Source: Alphaproteobacteria bacterium (GTDB lineage Bacteria; Pseudomonadota; Alphaproteobacteria; Rs-D84). From it: a stretch of DNA of 33,969 nt. The stretch lies in NCBI GenBank assembly GCA_016927395.1, contig JAFGMU010000004.1, positions 1-33,969 of the forward strand, in the 5' to 3' direction. The notes under the pieces are model-generated. The model saw only the letters and a list, made by a program, of their open reading frames with translations. It ran no database searches and was not told the origin of the DNA. Shown here piece by piece: positions 15,356 through 24,800 of this stretch (positions are counted from its first letter, which is position 1; each line of letters opens with the position of its first letter). Both the position numbers and the translations under genes were made by a program.

Positions 15356-15787
15356 ATGGCAAAAAAAGAAGTCAAGGGAATGGTCAAATTGGTCGTCCCT
15401 GCAAAACAGGCTAACCCTTCGCCTCCTATTGGACCAGCATTGGGTGCCGCTGGCGTTAACATCGCCGAATTCTGCAAACAATTTAATGACAAAACATCTG
15501 ATAAAGAAGCAGGAATGCCAATTCCTTGTATTATCACAGTTTATACAGATCGCAGCTTTGAATTTATTATGAAGTTGCCACCGGTTTCATATTTTATAAA
15601 AAAAGCACTGAAACTGAAATCTGGCTCTAAAAAACCAGGACGTGATTTTGTTGGTTCAATCAATATGGATCAGATTAAAAAAATTGCAGAAGATAAAATG
15701 CCGGATTTAAATTGCTCTACCATTGAAGCTGCTTGCAATATCGTAGCAGGTCAATGCCGTTCTATGGGCGTAAAGGTGGAGGAATAA
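15356..15787 (+). CDS. rplK: 50S ribosomal protein L11
   Basis: 143 residues, matching E. coli's 142. L11 binds the GTPase-associated centre of 23S rRNA and is needed for (p)ppGpp synthesis on stalled ribosomes. Landmarks are [49 protein letters not shown] and the terminal [18 protein letters not shown] site lies seven bases upstream. Three bases separate its stop from rplA. Confidence 0.98.
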   Translation: MAKKEVKGMVKLVVPAKQANPSPPIGPALGAAGVNIAEFCKQFNDKTSDKEAGMPIPCIITVYTDRSFEFIMKLPPVSYFIKKALKLKSGSKKPGRDFVGSINMDQIKKIAEDKMPDLNCSTIEAACNIVAGQCRSMGVKVEE

Positions 15788-15790
15788 GAC

Positions 15791-16465
15791 ATGAAAGTTA
15801 CAAAAAGACAGAAAACCTGGGTCGAACTGGATACTGAAAAAGTTTACAATCTGAAAGATGCAATTGAAACTTTGCGCGGTTTTGCATCAAAAAAATTTGA
15901 TGAAAGTTTGGAAATCGCAGTAAAATTGGGTATTGATATAACCAAGGCTGATCAAAATATTCGCGGAATGTTGTCTTTGCCAAATGGTACAGGTAAAAAA
16001 GTTCGTGTAGCTGTTTTCACAAACGATAAGCAAGCTGATGCAAAAAAAGCAGGGGCCGATGTTGTTGGTGGCGACGAACTGATTGAAAAAGTTGCAGGTG
16101 GTCAAATTGATTTCGACCGCGTTATTGCAACCCCTGACATGATGCCAAAAATGTCCAAAGTCGCAAAAATTTTGGGACCAAAGGGATTGATGCCGAACCC
16201 AAAATTGGGAACTGTTACAAACAATGTTGCCGAAGCTGTTGCAACAGCCAAAGCTGGTCAGATTGAATATCGTCCTGAAAAGAATGGCATTGTTCATGCA
16301 GGCGTTGGTAAAATGTCGTTTACAACAGAAAAACTGATTGAAAATGCAACTGCATTGATTGAACAGTTGAAAAAAGTAAAACCTTCTTCTTCCAAGGGTC
16401 AATATATATTGGGTTGCAGCGTTGCAACAACCCAGGGACCTGGATTGAAAGTAGAAGTAAAGTAA
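15791..16465 (+). CDS. rplA: 50S ribosomal protein L1
   Basis: 224 residues, family-typical. L1 forms the mobile L1 stalk that releases deacylated tRNA from the E site, and represses its own operon. Landmarks are RGMLSLPNGTGK, ADVVGGDELIEKVAGGQIDFD, ATPDMMPKMSKVAKILGPKG, LMPNPKLGTVT and the final GPGLKVEV. A GGAGGAA site overlaps the end of rplK, indicating coupling. Confidence 0.98.
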   Translation: MKVTKRQKTWVELDTEKVYNLKDAIETLRGFASKKFDESLEIAVKLGIDITKADQNIRGMLSLPNGTGKKVRVAVFTNDKQADAKKAGADVVGGDELIEKVAGGQIDFDRVIATPDMMPKMSKVAKILGPKGLMPNPKLGTVTNNVAEAVATAKAGQIEYRPEKNGIVHAGVGKMSFTTEKLIENATALIEQLKKVKPSSSKGQYILGCSVATTQGPGLKVEVK

Positions 16466-16647
16466 AAAAAGATTTCTGTCCGAGACTGATGGTGTCTAAA
16501 AAACAGACTTAATTGCCATCATAGACAAAGATATAAAAATCTTTGGGGCAGGAAAAAGCCCCATTTTGCCAAAGCATCTGCGGCGGCGAATGGAAAATTG
16601 AACCCAGACACCATTATGGTGTCGGAAGCTTGAAGGAAAATGACAAA
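16466..16647 (+). promoter_or_regulatory. L10 (rplJ) leader RNA with alternative hairpins
   Basis: A 182-base leader between rplA and rplJ. It contains hairpins AAAGAT/ATCTTT (16527-16544), GGGGC/GCCCC (16545-16562) and GACACCA/TGGTGTC (16607-16623). ATGGTGTC also occurs at 16489-16496, so GACACCAT can pair either locally or with the 5' end. The position and internal-loop style match the L10(L12)4-binding autoregulatory leader known upstream of rplJ. Confidence 0.75.
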
Positions 16648-17127
16648 ATGAGACGCGAAGAAAAATCAGATCTGATTTCAGCGTTGCAGTCGTCATTGCG
16701 GGAAGCAAACGGTATTTTCGTTGTTGAAAATCACGGACTGACAGTGAAAGAAACAGAAGAATTGCGTAATCAATTGCGCGGTTTGGTTTCTATTTTCAAA
16801 GTCGTAAAAAATCGTCTGATGAAATTGGCATTGAAAGATACTGATTTTGAGCCTGTATCCGATTTGATGAAACGTCCAACTGCTGTTGCTGTTGCGACGG
16901 ACGCTTTGGCGGTTACAAAAGTTTTAGCAAAATTTGCCGAAACTCATCCTAACCTGACAATCGTTGGCGGAAAAATGGATGCAGAGCTGCTGAATGCAGA
17001 TGGCATTATGCAATTATCCAAGCTTCCATCATTGTTGGAAATTCGTGGTACAATCGCACGTATATTGGTAGAACCAGCGTCGCGCTTGGCACGTGTTTCA
17101 GCAGAGTATGGAAAAAAACAATCGTAA
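16648..17127 (+). CDS. rplJ: 50S ribosomal protein L10
   Basis: 159 residues from the ATG at 16648 (MRREEKSDLISALQSSL); the open frame continues upstream into the leader, but the family starts here and an AAGGA site lies 10-15 bases before. L10 anchors the L7/L12 dimers to the ribosome and, with them, represses this operon. Features are NGIFVVENHGLTVKETEELR, VSIFKVVKNRLMKLAL and a C-terminal helix (LLEIRGTIARILVEPASRLA) that carries L12. Confidence 0.96.
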   Translation: MRREEKSDLISALQSSLREANGIFVVENHGLTVKETEELRNQLRGLVSIFKVVKNRLMKLALKDTDFEPVSDLMKRPTAVAVATDALAVTKVLAKFAETHPNLTIVGGKMDAELLNADGIMQLSKLPSLLEIRGTIARILVEPASRLARVSAEYGKKQS

Positions 17128-17176
17128 AAGTTGATTTTATAATTTCGACTTTATAAAAAAATAACGGAGTACAAAA

Positions 17177-17542
17177 ATGGCAGATATTCAGAAAATTGTT
17201 GAAGAATTGTCAAAATTGAGCGTTTTGGAAGCAGTTGAATTGTCCAAAGCTTTGGAAGAAACATGGGGTGTTTCAGCCGCAGCAGCAGTTGCAGTAGCAG
17301 CTGGTCCAGCCGCAGCAGCAGCCGAAGAAAAAACAGAATTCAATGTTGTTTTGGCCGATGCAGGCGCAAACAAATTGGGTGTTATCAAAGCTGTTAAAGA
17401 CATCACTGGATTGGGATTGGGCGAAGCAAAAGCTTTGGTTGAATCCGCTCCAAAAGCAGTAAAAGAAGGCGTTGCAAAAGATGAAGCTGAAAAAATGAAA
17501 GCTACATTGGAAGCAGCAGGCGCCAAAGTAGAACTGAAATAA
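17177..17542 (+). CDS. rplL: 50S ribosomal protein L7/L12
   Basis: 121 residues. It has the N-terminal dimerisation helices ([19 protein letters not shown]), an Ala/Val-rich hinge (about 33-52) and the conserved C-terminal factor-binding domain ([40 protein letters not shown]). L7/L12 recruits the translational GTPases. A CGGAG site precedes the ATG. It is followed by a hairpin that separates it from rpoB. Confidence 0.98.
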   Translation: MADIQKIVEELSKLSVLEAVELSKALEETWGVSAAAAVAVAAGPAAAAAEEKTEFNVVLADAGANKLGVIKAVKDITGLGLGEAKALVESAPKAVKEGVAKDEAEKMKATLEAAGAKVELK

Positions 17543-17551
17543 TAGTTCAAA

Positions 17552-17594
17552 ACACAATGTCCAGAGTACAATTTTATTGTGCTCTGGTTTTGTG
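17552..17594 (+). terminator. rplL-rpoB intercistronic hairpin (attenuator or RNase III-type site)
   Basis: A long stem. The inner part is CCAGAG-ACAAT pairing with ATTGT-CTCTGG around a short loop; the outer part is ACACAA with TTGTGT. It is followed only by AAAAAAG, so there is no T-run. In E. coli the same gap holds an attenuator and an RNase III site; position and shape suggest a similar role. Confidence 0.7.
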
Positions 17595-17706
17595 TCAAAA
17601 AAGATAATTCCGTAATTGCCACGTAATTACAGAGTTATTAAATAAAAAATTGATTGCGTTACGCATTCTGCTAATTGCAATCTGATATGCGACGAAGGAG
17701 CACTGA

Positions 17707-20700
17707 ATGGCCGTTATCCAAAAATTTAGAAAATCTTTTGGTAGAAGTTTCTTGAAAACACCATTGCCGGATCTTGTTGAAATCCAATACAGTTCGTACA
17801 AGGATTTTTTGCAGGCGGAAATTGAACCCGAAAACCGTAAAAATATTGGTTTGCAGAATGTGTTCTCTTCTATGTTTCCGATAAAGGATTATGCAGGTAT
17901 CGCTGATTTAGAATTTGTCGAATACAAATTGGACAAACCTGTTTATAATGTAAAAGAATGCATGTTGCGCAACATGACATATTCCAGCAAGTTGAAATTA
18001 AGATTAAGATTGATTTTGTGGGATTTGGCCGAAGATGGTAAAAAAACTTTGCGCGATATCAAAGAACAAGAAATATTTATGGGCGAAGTTCCATTAATGA
18101 CAGAACGTGGAAGCTTTATCGCATCAGGTGTTGAACGTGTAATTGTATCACAGATGCATCGTGCCCAGGGTGTTGTATTTGGTACAACAAAAGAATCAAA
18201 AATTGCTGGAAACCCAACAACATATACAGCCAGAATTATTCCTGAACATGGTAGCTGGATTGATTTTGAAGAATTCAAAGGCGTAATTTACGTTCGTATT
18301 GACCGTCGTCGTAAAATACCTGCAACAGTATTGTTGCGTTGTTTGCCATCAGCCGCTGATGAAAAGAAATGGTTGGCAGATCCACGCAAATCAAATGTTC
18401 AAGGTATGTCTGATACTGAAATTTTATCATCTTTCTATAAAAAGATTTCATTATCATCAGATGGTAAAATGTGGGTTGGTGAAACATCGGTATTTGAAGG
18501 TATGGAAAAATATCGTTTGAATTACACCATGTTTAATCCAAAAGATAAAAAACCAATCGCTGAAAAAGGCGAGCGTTTAAACGCAAAGAAAATGGCAAAA
18601 ATCACTTCCAATAATTTTGGTGTTTTACCAGAATCTTTGATTGGGGAATATTTGTTTGATCCAATTATGAATGGCGAAGAACTTATGTTCGCAGCTGGTA
18701 CAGAAATAACAGAAGAAGTTTTGGCTGATTTGGAAAAAATGGGAACAAAAGAAATTTCCATTATTGCCATAGATAATGCAACAATTGGTGCACATGTCAG
18801 AAATACTTTGATTGCTGACAAGACCACAAATCGCGAAGAAGCATTGATTGAAGTTTATAATATTATTCGTCCAGGTGAACGTCCAACATTGGAAGCAGCT
18901 ACAAATCTGTTTATGCGTCAAGGATTTGATTCTTCATATTATGATTTGTCAGCTGTTGGTCGCTTTAAGATGAATAAACGTTTGAAAATAAATTCTGGTA
19001 AAAACCCAGAAGATGAACGTTTACTAACAAAATCAGATTTTATAACTGTACTGCGCACATTAGCAAACATTATAGATCACAAAGATGTTATTGATGATAT
19101 TGATAACTTGTCAAATCGTCGTGTTCGCACAGTTGGCGAATTGTTGGAACAAAATTTCCGCACTGGTTTGGTTCGTATTGAGCGCTTGGTTCGTGAAAGC
19201 TTGTCCAGTCCGAATATTGCAAATATGCAGCCACAAGATGTAATTAATGCAAAACCATTAATGTCTTTAATTTCTGAATTTTTGGGTACATCACAATTAT
19301 CACAGTTTATGGATGCACAAAACCCATTGGCAGAATTGGAACACAAACGTCTTGTTTCCGCATTGGGTCCTGGTGGATTGAATCGTGATCGCGCAGGTAT
19401 TGACGTTCGTGACGTTCATCCGACTCATTATGGTCGTTTGTGTCCAATTCATACACCAGAAGGTGCAAATATTGGACTGATTAATCATTTGGCGTCTTAT
19501 GCACGTGTTAACCCTTATGGATTTATCGAAACACCTTATTACGTTGTGAAAAATGGAAAGATAACAGAAGAAATTGTATATCTGACTGCTGACGAAGAAT
19601 TGGGACATAAAATTGCCCAGGGTAATACACCTACAACTGGAACAGGTGCATTGGCAGAAGAATTAGTCACAGCACGTGTTGATGGTGAATTTACAATGGT
19701 TCCAAAAGAAGAAATTGATTTAATTGACGTTGAGCCACGTCAGGTAGTATCAATTGCAACAGGTTTAATACCGTTCGTTGAAAATGACGACGCTAACCGT
19801 GCTTTGATGGGATCAAACATGCAACGCCAGGCAGTTCCTTTGTTACGCGTAGATGCACCATTGGTTGGTACTGGTATTGAACGCGAAGTTGCACGTGACA
19901 GCCGTTCAGGAAAAGTTGCAAAACACAGTGGTGTTGTTGAATCTGTTGACAGCAATCGTATCGTTGTAAAATGTATGAACAGCCGTAATGTTGTGACAGG
20001 TGTTGATATTTACAATATGGAAAAGTTTGAACGTTCAAACAGTGAAACATTGATTCATCAAAAACCATTGGTAAAAGTTGGTGACAGAATATCTGCCGGT
20101 GATATTATTGCTGACGGTTCTTCTATGAATTATGGTGAACTGGCTTTGGGTAAAAATGTATTGGTAGCATTTATGCCTTGGCGTGGATATAACTACGAAG
20201 ACTCTATTGTTATTTCCGAACGTATTTCACGTGACGACGTTTTCACATCTGTAAAAATCGTAGAAAAAGAATTCAAAGTTCGTGATACACAATTAGGTCC
20301 AGAAAGCTTTACACGCGACATTCCAAATGTCAGTGAAGAAGCTTTGAAAAACTTAGACGAATGCGGAATCATTTATGTTGGCGCACGTGTAAAACAGGGT
20401 GATATTTTGGTTGGACGTGTTTCGCCTAAATCTGAAACTTTGTTAACACCAGAAGAAGCATTGTTGCGTAATATCTTTGGTGAAAAAGCTTTGAATGTAA
20501 AAGATACATCATTGCGCGTTGGTGCAAATGAAGAAGGTACAGTAATCGGCGTTAATGTTTTGACACGTCATGGTGTTAAAAAAGACGAACGCACCCAAAT
20601 GATTGAATTGCAAAAAATCGAAAAGATAAATAAAGATCGCGACGAAGAAATTGCAATTATCGAAAAGGGATTTGCAGATCAGATTTATCAAATCGCAGAA

Positions 20701-21837
20701 GGTTCTGTAATTGATAATGGAACTGGCAGCTTGAAACCTTTTATTGGCAAGAAATTGACAAGCGAAGTTTTCGAAGGAATTCGACCATCTGATATGAAGA
20801 AAATTGTTATCCGTAACAAAGAAGCACAAATTAAAATTGATGAATTGCGTGAACAGCATGTAATCACTTTGAAACACTTGAACGAAAAAGCGGATGCTGA
20901 AATTGCAAAAGCAACAGAAAGCAATTCTTTGAATGCTGGTGTATTAAAAGAAGTAAAAGTTTACATCGCACACAAAATGAAATTACAGCCAGGTGATAAA
21001 ATGGCTGGTCGTCATGGAAACAAAGGTATTGTATCCAAAGTTGTTCCAATCGAAGATATGCCACACTTGGAAGATGGAACACCAGTTGATATTGTTTTGA
21101 ATCCATTGGGTGTGCCATCACGTATGAACATTGGTCAGATTTTGGAAACTCACCTTGGTATGGCGGCCCGTTCTTTGGGTCACCAGATTGGGGATGTTTT
21201 AGAAGAAGTAAAGGCCAAACGTGCTGTAACAGATGATTTGCGTAATGTTATGGGTAAAATATATGGCAAAGACATATCTGAAAAATTGGAAAAAATGACT
21301 GACACTGATGTTCGCAGCGAAGCATTGTTGTTGCGTGATGGTGTTCCAATGGCAACACCTACGTTTGATGGTGCCACACCAGAAGACATTCGCAAAATGC
21401 TAAAATTGGCAAAGCTGCCAGAAACCGGACAGTTTACTCTGTACGACGGTGTGACAGGTGAACCATTTGCACGTCCAGTTACAGTCGGTGTTATGTACAT
21501 GTTGAAATTGCATCACTTTGTTGATGAAAAGATACACGCCAGATCGGTTGGTAACTATTCTTTGGTTACACAACAACCATTATCAGGTAAGGCACATAAC
21601 GGTGGACAAAGATTGGGAGAAATGGAAGTTTGGGCATTAGAAGCACATGGCGCAGCACACTTGTTGCGTGAAATGCTGACAGTGAAATCAGACGATATTG
21701 CAGGAAGAAATAAAATGTATGAATCCATAATTTCTGGCAGCAATGACATCCAAACCGGAACACCAGAAGCATTTAACGTATTCGTACGCGAATTACGTGG
21801 ACTGGGATTGGCAATGACTCCTAAGAAAGTTGACTAA
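17707..21837 (+). CDS. rpoB: DNA-directed RNA polymerase beta subunit
   Basis: 1376 residues, normal for proteobacteria. It forms half of the catalytic cleft. Core landmarks are FLGTSQLSQFMD, ALGPGGLNRDRAG, VRDVHPTHYGR, LGKNVLVAFMPWRGYNYEDS, KLQPGDKMAGRHGNKG and the C-terminal GGQRLGEMEVWALEAHGAAH. In the rifampicin region several positions differ from E. coli: Leu549 stands where Arg529 is expected (HKRLVSAL), and Val follows. CPIETPEGPN is CPIHTPEGAN (His582). Key Asp516-, His526- and Ser531-equivalents are kept. An AAGGAG site precedes the start. rpoC follows after 38 bases. Confidence 0.98.
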   Translation: MAVIQKFRKSFGRSFLKTPLPDLVEIQYSSYKDFLQAEIEPENRKNIGLQNVFSSMFPIKDYAGIADLEFVEYKLDKPVYNVKECMLRNMTYSSKLKLRLRLILWDLAEDGKKTLRDIKEQEIFMGEVPLMTERGSFIASGVERVIVSQMHRAQGVVFGTTKESKIAGNPTTYTARIIPEHGSWIDFEEFKGVIYVRIDRRRKIPATVLLRCLPSAADEKKWLADPRKSNVQGMSDTEILSSFYKKISLSSDGKMWVGETSVFEGMEKYRLNYTMFNPKDKKPIAEKGERLNAKKMAKITSNNFGVLPESLIGEYLFDPIMNGEELMFAAGTEITEEVLADLEKMGTKEISIIAIDNATIGAHVRNTLIADKTTNREEALIEVYNIIRPGERPTLEAATNLFMRQGFDSSYYDLSAVGRFKMNKRLKINSGKNPEDERLLTKSDFITVLRTLANIIDHKDVIDDIDNLSNRRVRTVGELLEQNFRTGLVRIERLVRESLSSPNIANMQPQDVINAKPLMSLISEFLGTSQLSQFMDAQNPLAELEHKRLVSALGPGGLNRDRAGIDVRDVHPTHYGRLCPIHTPEGANIGLINHLASYARVNPYGFIETPYYVVKNGKITEEIVYLTADEELGHKIAQGNTPTTGTGALAEELVTARVDGEFTMVPKEEIDLIDVEPRQVVSIATGLIPFVENDDANRALMGSNMQRQAVPLLRVDAPLVGTGIEREVARDSRSGKVAKHSGVVESVDSNRIVVKCMNSRNVVTGVDIYNMEKFERSNSETLIHQKPLVKVGDRISAGDIIADGSSMNYGELALGKNVLVAFMPWRGYNYEDSIVISERISRDDVFTSVKIVEKEFKVRDTQLGPESFTRDIPNVSEEALKNLDECGIIYVGARVKQGDILVGRVSPKSETLLTPEEALLRNIFGEKALNVKDTSLRVGANEEGTVIGVNVLTRHGVKKDERTQMIELQKIEKINKDRDEEIAIIEKGFADQIYQIAEGSVIDNGTGSLKPFIGKKLTSEVFEGIRPSDMKKIVIRNKEAQIKIDELREQHVITLKHLNEKADAEIAKATESNSLNAGVLKEVKVYIAHKMKLQPGDKMAGRHGNKGIVSKVVPIEDMPHLEDGTPVDIVLNPLGVPSRMNIGQILETHLGMAARSLGHQIGDVLEEVKAKRAVTDDLRNVMGKIYGKDISEKLEKMTDTDVRSEALLLRDGVPMATPTFDGATPEDIRKMLKLAKLPETGQFTLYDGVTGEPFARPVTVGVMYMLKLHHFVDEKIHARSVGNYSLVTQQPLSGKAHNGGQRLGEMEVWALEAHGAAHLLREMLTVKSDDIAGRNKMYESIISGSNDIQTGTPEAFNVFVRELRGLGLAMTPKKVD

Positions 21838-21875
21838 ATCCGAAATCAGAAATCCGAAATAAAAAGGAAAGACGA

Positions 21876-24800
21876 ATGACCAATATGTTGCAGAAGATAT
21901 TTGGACAAATTGAAACCAAAGAACAATTCGACGCTTTGCGTATATCAATCGCATCGCCAGAAGAAATTCTTTCTTGGTCTCATGGCGAAGTAAAAAAACC
22001 AGAAACTATTAACTATCATTCATTAAAGCCAGAGGCCGAGGGTTTGTTTTGTCAGCAAATTTTTGGTCCAGTGAAGGATTATGAATGTGCGTGTGGTAAG
22101 TATAAACGTATAAAGTTCCGTGGTGTTGTTTGCGAACGTTGTGGTGTAGAAGTTGGCAGTGCGACAGTACGTCGTGAACGCATGGGTCATATTAAATTGG
22201 CTATGCCAGTATCACATACTTGGTTTATGCGCGAAGGTAAAATTGCAACACTGTTGAACAATTTACCACAGAAAAAGTTGGAACAGGTTATTTATTACGA
22301 TGCTTATATCGTAACAGAACCAGGGCTGACAAGTTTGAAATTGTATGATGTTATCAGCGAAGATGAATATCAGGCAGCTGTGGAAGAATTTGGTGTAGAT
22401 GCATTCCATGTTGGTATTGGTGCCGAAGGTGTTCGTAATATCATTTCAAATTTGGATATGGGTTATGAACGCACACGTTTGCGCACAGAATTGACTGAAA
22501 CAAAATCCGAGGCAAAACGCAAAGGTATTATCAAACAATTAAAATTGGTTGAATCATTTTTGGATTCAAAAACTGATCCAGCATGGATGATGCCAGATGT
22601 TCTGCCAGTTATTCCACCGGATATGCGTCCATTGGTTACACTGGATGCAGGCCACGTTGCTGCATCTGATTTGAACGATTTGTATCGTCGCGTTATTATT
22701 CGCAACAATCGTTTGAAAAAATTTATAGACATGCATGCACCTGAAATTATCGTACGTAATGAAAAACGTATGTTGCAGGAAGCAGTTGATTCACTGTTCG
22801 ATAATGGACACAAAGCACGTCCAATGGTTTCACAAAACCGTCGTCCACTTAAATCTTTGTCTGATTCATTGCGTGGTAAGTCTGGACGTTTCCGTATGAA
22901 CATGTTGGGTAAACGTGTTGATTATTCTGGTCGTTCTGTAATCGTATCTGGTCCAAGCTTGAAATTGCATCAGGTTGGTTTACCAAAAACAATGGCATTA
23001 GAATTGTTTAAACCATTCGTATTTGCACGTTTGTTGGCTGGTGATTATGCAAACACATTGAAAACTGCACGCAAAATGGTTGAAAACGGTGAAGAAATTG
23101 TATGGGAAATTTTGGAAAAGGTTATTTATGAACATCCAGTTTTGTTGAACCGCGCACCAACTTTGCACAGATTATCCATGTTGGCATTTGAACCAGTATT
23201 AATAGAAGGTAAGGCAATCCGTTTGCACCCATTGGTATGTAAGGGATTTAATGCGGACTTTGACGGTGACCAGATGTCTGTTCACGTTCCAATTTCATTG
23301 GAAGCACAATTAGAAGCCAGAACATTAATGTTGTCTTCAAACAATGTGTTGAACCCATCAAATGGCGATCCAATGATTGTTCCATCCCAAGACATGGTAT
23401 TGGGTATTTATTATATTTCACTGATAAATGGTGAACATACTGAAAAATCACCACGCTTTGTTAATATGGACGAAGTTCGTTTGGCATTGGATAACAAATC
23501 AATCACATTGCATACACCAATCAAAGCACGTGTAAATGGTAAAAGCTATGATACAACAGCTGGTCGTATGATTTTGGGTGAATTGTTACCTAAACGTGAA
23601 AATATGCCATTTGATTTGGTTAACAAAGTTATGCCAAAGAAAGAAATCGAAAGATTGTTAGCTGTTACATACGAACGTTGTGGCGATAAAGATATGATTT
23701 TACTTGCTGATAACCTGAAAAACACAGGTTTTGAACAAGCAGCAAGATCCGGAATTTCTATTGGATTCGAAGATGTTGTAATTCCAGAAGAAAAGAAAGA
23801 CATGATTGCCAAGGCTGAAAAAGCAGCAGAAGAAATCGAAGAACAATATCAAAATGGTTTAATTTCACACGGTGAAAGATATAATAAACTGGTTGATATG
23901 TGGCAGAAAACAACTGATAAAATTGGTGACTTGGCTTATGCTGCGTTAAGCAAAACAACAGGCGACAATTGGAATTCAATTTTGATGATGGCGCTTTCTG
24001 GTGCGCGTGGTTCCAAGGGTCAGATTCAGCAGGTTGCTGGTATGCGTGGTATGACAACAAAACCTGATGGATCAATTATCGAAGTTCCAATTATTTCGAA
24101 CTTTAAAGAAGGTTTAACCATGTCCGAATACTTTACGTCAACCCACGGTGCACGTAAAGGTTTGTCAGATACCGCTTTGAAAACTGCTGACGCTGGATAT
24201 TTGACACGTCGTTTAGTTGAATTGGCACAAAATACAGTTATTACAGAACATGACTGTGGTACAAAAGAATTTATCACAGTAAAACCTGTTTACCAAGGCA
24301 GCAATTTGGCTGTTGCACTGGGGGATTTGGTTTTGGGACGTACAGCTGCGCATGATATTGTAAATCCAATAACCAAAGAAGTTATCGTTGCAACAGGTGA
24401 TTTAGTAACCAAAGCCGCGGCAAAAAAGATTAATGAATCTGGATTACCAAGTGTTGATGTTCGCAGCGTTTTGACATGCCAATCTGATGGTTTGTGTGCA
24501 AAATGTTATGGTATGGATTTGTCTCGTTCATCATTGGTTCATGTTGGCGAAGCAGTGGGTGTTGTGGCAGGTCAATCAGTTGGTGAACCTGGAACTCAGT
24601 TGACATTGCGTACCTTCCACATTGGTGGTATTGCATCTGGTGGTGCAGAGAGTCACTTTATAGAAGTACCAGTTTCTGGTACGGTAAAACTGCATGGTGT
24701 TTGCACAATTAGAAACTCTGCAGGACGTGTTGTTGTATTAAGCCGCAACAGTGAAATATCTGTTGTAAATTCCAAGGGCGAAAAACAGTTCAGCCAGAAG

